From Symsagittifera roscoffensis (taxonomy: Eukaryota > Xenacoelomorpha > Acoela > Convolutidae), in the NCBI RefSeq assembly GCF_963678635.1, contig NW_026970625.1:64001-85089 (forward strand): a stretch of 21,089 bases of DNA, written 5' to 3'. The notes under the pieces were generated by a model. The model searched no databases. It was not told the DNA's origin and saw nothing but the letters and a program-made list of their open reading frames with translations. A program made the position numbers and the translations under genes. Shown piece by piece: positions 17,771-21,089 of the stretch (positions are counted from its first letter, which is position 1; every line of letters begins with the position of its first letter).

Positions 17771-18540
17771 TTACCTAATAAGTTACTTACTAACTTTTTT
17801 TCTTGCTTCCTTTTTTACTTACTTACTGACTCACCTACGTTCATTTCTACTTACATCTCTTCTTTCTTTTTTAATATCTTACTTTTTCGCTGATCACATT
17901 ATTTTTTACACACTTACTCACTTGCTTGCTTACTGAATTCCTTACTTACTCTTATACCTACATACACTTTTCTTACATAAATTCATAAAAGTATGTCTGT
18001 TTTTTATATAAGCTTAGTTCTTTTTTAGTTTAGTTTCCTTTGTTTTAAGTTAATTTACTTTACCTTTATTTTATTTTACCAGCACTTCCTTTCAGTTTAC
18101 GTAACATTACCTTACTTTCATTTTTCTCTTTTACTCACTTTTTTACTTGCTCTTTACTTACTTACTTACTTTTTTTACTAACTTTTTACTTACCTTTACC
18201 TATCTTCACCTTGTTTTATTTTATTTCAGCTTCTTTTACTTAATTTATTTGACCTTACTTCATTCTTTGATTTCTTTTCAATTAAATTATTACTTACATT
18301 TTTTCTTAACTTCTGTACTTGAATGGATAAACTTAAGCTTTGTTTCTTTACCTTTTCACAATAAATAATCCTACATACTTACCTAACTTTACTTAAAACT
18401 TACTTCTCTTTGTTTTTTCTACTTAAATTAATTAAACTTCACTTGAACCTATATACGTATACCTACTTAGTTACCTGCTAAGTCATTTACTTCCTTACTT
18501 AGATAATCATGTAGATTTTCTTACATACTTTCTGACATAC
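17760..18540 (+). repeat. Degenerate TTAC (CTTA) tetranucleotide tract
   Basis: About 780 bp of strongly pyrimidine-rich plus strand with many TTACTTAC and CTTACTTA runs, interrupted by T-rich sequence. Open frames inside (for example 17724-17936 and 18147-18368) encode L/F/Y/T-rich low-complexity peptides and are artefacts of the repeat. TTAC words are densest to about 18190 and thin out after 18300. Confidence 0.8.
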
Positions 18541-18726
18541 CTATATAAAAATCTACAGGCATACGTTTTAAAAATTTTAGATACACAATCCCATTGATCG
18601 ATTAGCTGGTGAAAGTGTTATTGTTTCTAGTAATTAGAAGATAAAGCTCCTGCAAAAAAACCTGAAACCAAAGTACGGTAGTAATTATAGGTGCTTTGAA
18701 AACTCAGAGATTCAGCGAATTTCATT

Positions 18727-18735
18727 TATAAATAG
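18727..18735 (+). promoter_or_regulatory. TATA box candidate TATAAATAG
   Basis: A full consensus TATA element stands about 38 bp before an ATG at 18773. In AT-rich DNA such words arise by chance, so the support is modest. Confidence 0.3.
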
Positions 18736-18772
18736 CCATATCTATGTGTAGTGACACATTTATTTCGAAAGA

Positions 18773-18823
18773 ATGAAAGTTGAAACTTTGATTTGTGTGT
18801 TGGTTGTACTGAGGGATAGCTAG
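18773..18823 (+). CDS. Possible first exon of a small secreted protein (very tentative)
   Basis: ATG at 18773 opens 16 codons beginning MKVETLICVLVVL, then a TAG at 18821. A Lys followed by a hydrophobic run resembles the start of a signal peptide. If real, it would need splicing before the stop, but no strong donor is visible. It sits downstream of the TATA box and just before the GGAT satellite, which would lie in the intron. Confidence 0.12.
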   Translation: MKVETLICVLVVLRDS

Positions 18824-18859
18824 ATTTACCATTGGATAGAAAGCCGTTTAAAGGTTGGT

Positions 18860-20340
18860 TGGAACAATTCTGATTGAATGAATGGATGGGTGAAAATATG
18901 ATCACTTGAATGGACGGTTAGATGAATAGGTGGCTAGATAGCCGGAAGGCAGGATCGATCAGACTGATAGCTGGTTCGTTAGATGGATAATGGCTCCGTA
19001 TACGCATGCAAAATTGATGAATGAAGTATGGCTCGTTGGATGTATAGTTTCATGATGGATGGATGGACGGATGGCTTGATGAATGGATGGCTTGATGCAT
19101 GGATTGCTTAACGGATGGAGGGTTGGCTAGATAAATGATTGAATCGATGGTTCGATGGATGGCTGGATACTTTTGGGCTGATGGATGAATGATAGAAGAA
19201 TAATTAAAAGGATGTTTGGACGGATAACTTGCTGGATAGACAATAGTCGGCTAGATGATGCATAGCTAGATGGATGGATGGCAGGATGGATGAATGCTTG
19301 GCTGAATAGCTTGATAATTACCTGAATGGATAATTAGCTTGAAGGATGAATGACAGGATGGAGGTTGGCAGGGTTGGAACTTGCGTGGCTGAATAACTAA
19401 ATAATTAGCTGGAGAGACTGGTGACTGGGCTTTTAGTTGTCTGAATGGTTCAATAGTTTTGTGGAAGAGAAGGTGACTGATGACTGGATGTCTGGTTGAC
19501 TAGCTAGACCGATCGTTTTTTTTGGCGAACGGATAGCCGGGAACAACAGATTAGACGGATGTATGGCTGATTGCATGAATGGATGGTTGAATCAACGAAA
19601 ATTTTTTGAATGAAGGAATGAAGGGTAGCTGGCTGGTTATTTAGATGGATGGAAAGATTGATGTCACTTGGAAGAATGAGTGATTGGACAGATAGCTTTG
19701 TGGATGAACGGATGATAGGATCTTTGGCTGGCTGAAAGGATGGACGATGCGTACATAGATTGCTGCTGTATGTTTGGTTGGATGGACCAATGGATAAAAT
19801 AATGGCTCAAGGGATAATTTGATATATGGATGACTGGGTAGTTATAGGGATGAATAGACTGATGCCGCTTGGACGGATGATTGATTCAACTAGTAGCTTT
19901 GTGGATAATTGGATGATAAGATGCATGGATGGCTGAAAGGATGGACGATGAATACATAGATTGCTAATGTATGGATGGTTGGATATATCAATGGGAGAAA
20001 TAATGGCTCGGTGGATGAATGGATGTATGGATGAATTGGTAGTTAGATTGATGGATAGTTTGATGCCGGTTGGATGGATGACTGATTGGGTAGATAGTTT
20101 TGTGAATGGATGGATGATAGGATGTTTGGGTGACTGAACGGCAAGACGATGAGTACATAGCTTGCTGCTGTATGGTTGTTGAAAGGATCAAGGGATGAAA
20201 AAATGGCTCGTCAGATTACGCGATGATTGGTTGGCTGGTTGCATAGTTGCTTAATGAATAGATGACTGGTTGAATGGTTGATTGAAAGGTCAAAAAGATG
20301 TATGATTTTACGAAGGATGAATGGCTTGATAGACGTAGGT
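18860..20340 (+). repeat. Degenerate GGAT (ATGGATGG) satellite
   Basis: About 1.5 kb of G/A/T-rich plus strand with GATGGATG words throughout and almost no long C runs. Repeat units are diverged (GGCTGGATG, GAATGGATG, GATAGATGG). The 67-codon minus-strand frame at 19988-20191 with S/H/P/Q-rich peptide is a product of the repeat. Confidence 0.85.
19620..20215 (+). repeat. 201-bp higher-order repeat within the GGAT satellite
   Basis: TAGCTTTGTGG-type landmarks start at 19693, 19894 and 20095, and GATGTCACTTGG/GATGCCGCTTGG/GATGCCGGTTGG at 19660, 19861 and 20062: both series step by exactly 201 bp. Other shared words are GGACGATG..TACATAGATTGCT and ATAATGGCTC. There are almost three copies; a possible older copy has its landmark at 19454. 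Confidence 0.75.
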
Positions 20341-21089
20341 TATGTGGTCAGATATCTGGATCTAAGATTAGATGTATAAATTTTGTAATTCACTACTCTA
20401 TGCAGTCCTGTTTTCTTTCGTCATTACTACATACGATATAGCTAAACATGCAAACAAGTCCTTTGGCCATTTTCACTTTGAAAAATATAGCTCAAACATG
20501 GCAAATAATTGTCACAGACTTTTAAAGGGAGCAGCAAAAACACTCATTAACTAGCAAGAAAAAACAATTAGAACTTAAAGTTTATCGTAGATTACGTGTT
20601 GATCAGAAATTTTTTAAAAAAGTTTCCCAAAATGACGAAGTTCGGATTGAAGTTAGTTCTTCCGCTTTTTTGTCAATAGATACTTGGTAGCATGTGTTGT
20701 TGTAGTAATACGCCTAGTTCTTATAGGATAGAAATTGGTTTTGTTTTAAGGGCCAGAACATTAACCATATGCATTCAGTGACAAAATCAGTCAAAATTTT
20801 GAAAACTTCAATCCCAGTCTTTGGAAAAAGTCTGTGATTTTACTTAAAAGAAATTACCTTTAAATTTTCAGACAAACTATACATATCAAGCTTCCAGAGT
20901 CTGGAAATTTAATGATTTGGCTTTGAAAATTTTGTTTGTTTCCAACTCAAACTCATTAATTTGACATTTGAGAGTCAATGAAAAGAAATAACAAGGCTAT
21001 TAGCAGTAAAATTATGAATGACTTTTTTTCGCAAAATATGAGTCTTGTTACCTTGTTGTGCAATTAAGACGCTCACTGAGTTTTTATAT
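20341..21089. other. AT-rich right end, no supported gene
   Basis: Unique sequence after the satellite. A 60-codon frame at 20372-20554 (plus) starts MYKFCNSLLYAVLFSFV, with a hydrophobic start, but has no recognisable domain and no other support, so I do not call it a gene. No RNA gene or repeat was seen. Confidence 0.5.

Larger units (their letters stand above)
18541..18860 (+). other. Unique island between two satellites, with a TATA box
   Basis: Non-repetitive sequence holding TATAAATAG at 18727-18735 and, 37 bp downstream, a short ATG frame. It is the only promoter-like site I find outside the palindrome. Confidence 0.4.

Noticed and set aside
17724-18368. Plus-strand frames rich in Leu, Phe, Tyr and Thr
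   Set aside because: They are produced by the TTAC tetranucleotide tract and have no domain-like composition.
19988-20191. Minus-strand 67-codon frame rich in Ser, His, Pro and Gln
   Set aside because: It is a reading of the GGAT satellite; 201 bp is a multiple of three, which keeps the frame open by chance.
20690-20740. Weak resemblance of the TAGTAATACGCCTAG..CTTATAGG region to the start of the right-arm duplicated unit (about 10320-10350)
   Set aside because: Only a few short words match and several gaps are needed; not distinguishable from chance by eye.

Overview
The window looks like AT-rich nematode intergenic or repeat-rich DNA, most likely Caenorhabditis (possibly a C. elegans chromosome arm). 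The evidence is short (46-nt) introns with worm-type TTCAG acceptors, degenerate TTAC and GGAT satellites, and long palindromic DNA. The species call is an inference. I see no intact, confidently functional protein-coding gene, and no rRNA, tRNA or CRISPR.

The dominant structure is a giant imperfect palindrome of about 14.8 kb (about 566-15346). A left arm (about 566-8062) and a right arm (about 8497-15346) are inverted copies around a unique spacer of about 430 bp. Each arm begins with a GGCGGACC...GGTCCGCC mini-hairpin and paired ATTAAGATAG motifs, then carries the same decayed genes. Reading from the centre outward, gene C starts at the spacer edge and points outward. Gene B is a two-exon gene that points inward. 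Gene A points outward. Two further outward-pointing coding stretches exist only in the left arm: D, and E with a C2H/HC zinc-finger-like cluster. Most genes are broken in both arms, but at different positions, so the arms decayed independently after the inversion formed. CCAATCAG boxes recur in the spacer, in a 54-bp tandem array in each arm, and elsewhere. I read the whole as an old long-palindrome DNA transposon or fold-back element whose family I cannot name.

The arms differ by large events. The right arm has a tandem duplication of about 0.67 kb with a (TAGGGT)n seam that looks telomeric. The left arm has two segments (about 3665-4003 and about 4625-5190) that the right arm lacks.

Right of the palindrome, 15347-15938 is mostly anonymous but holds a short stretch resembling the palindrome interior. 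Next come two direct tandem copies of a 916-917 bp unit (15939-17770), each with a candidate 29-nt exon bounded by strong worm-type splice sites. A degenerate TTAC tract follows (about 17760-18540), then a short unique island with a TATA box and a signal-peptide-like start (18541-18860). After that lies a degenerate GGAT satellite with a 201-bp higher-order repeat (about 18860-20340), and finally 750 bp of unique AT-rich DNA.

All alignments were made by eye, so arm ends are uncertain by about 10-20 bp. No database comparison was possible.
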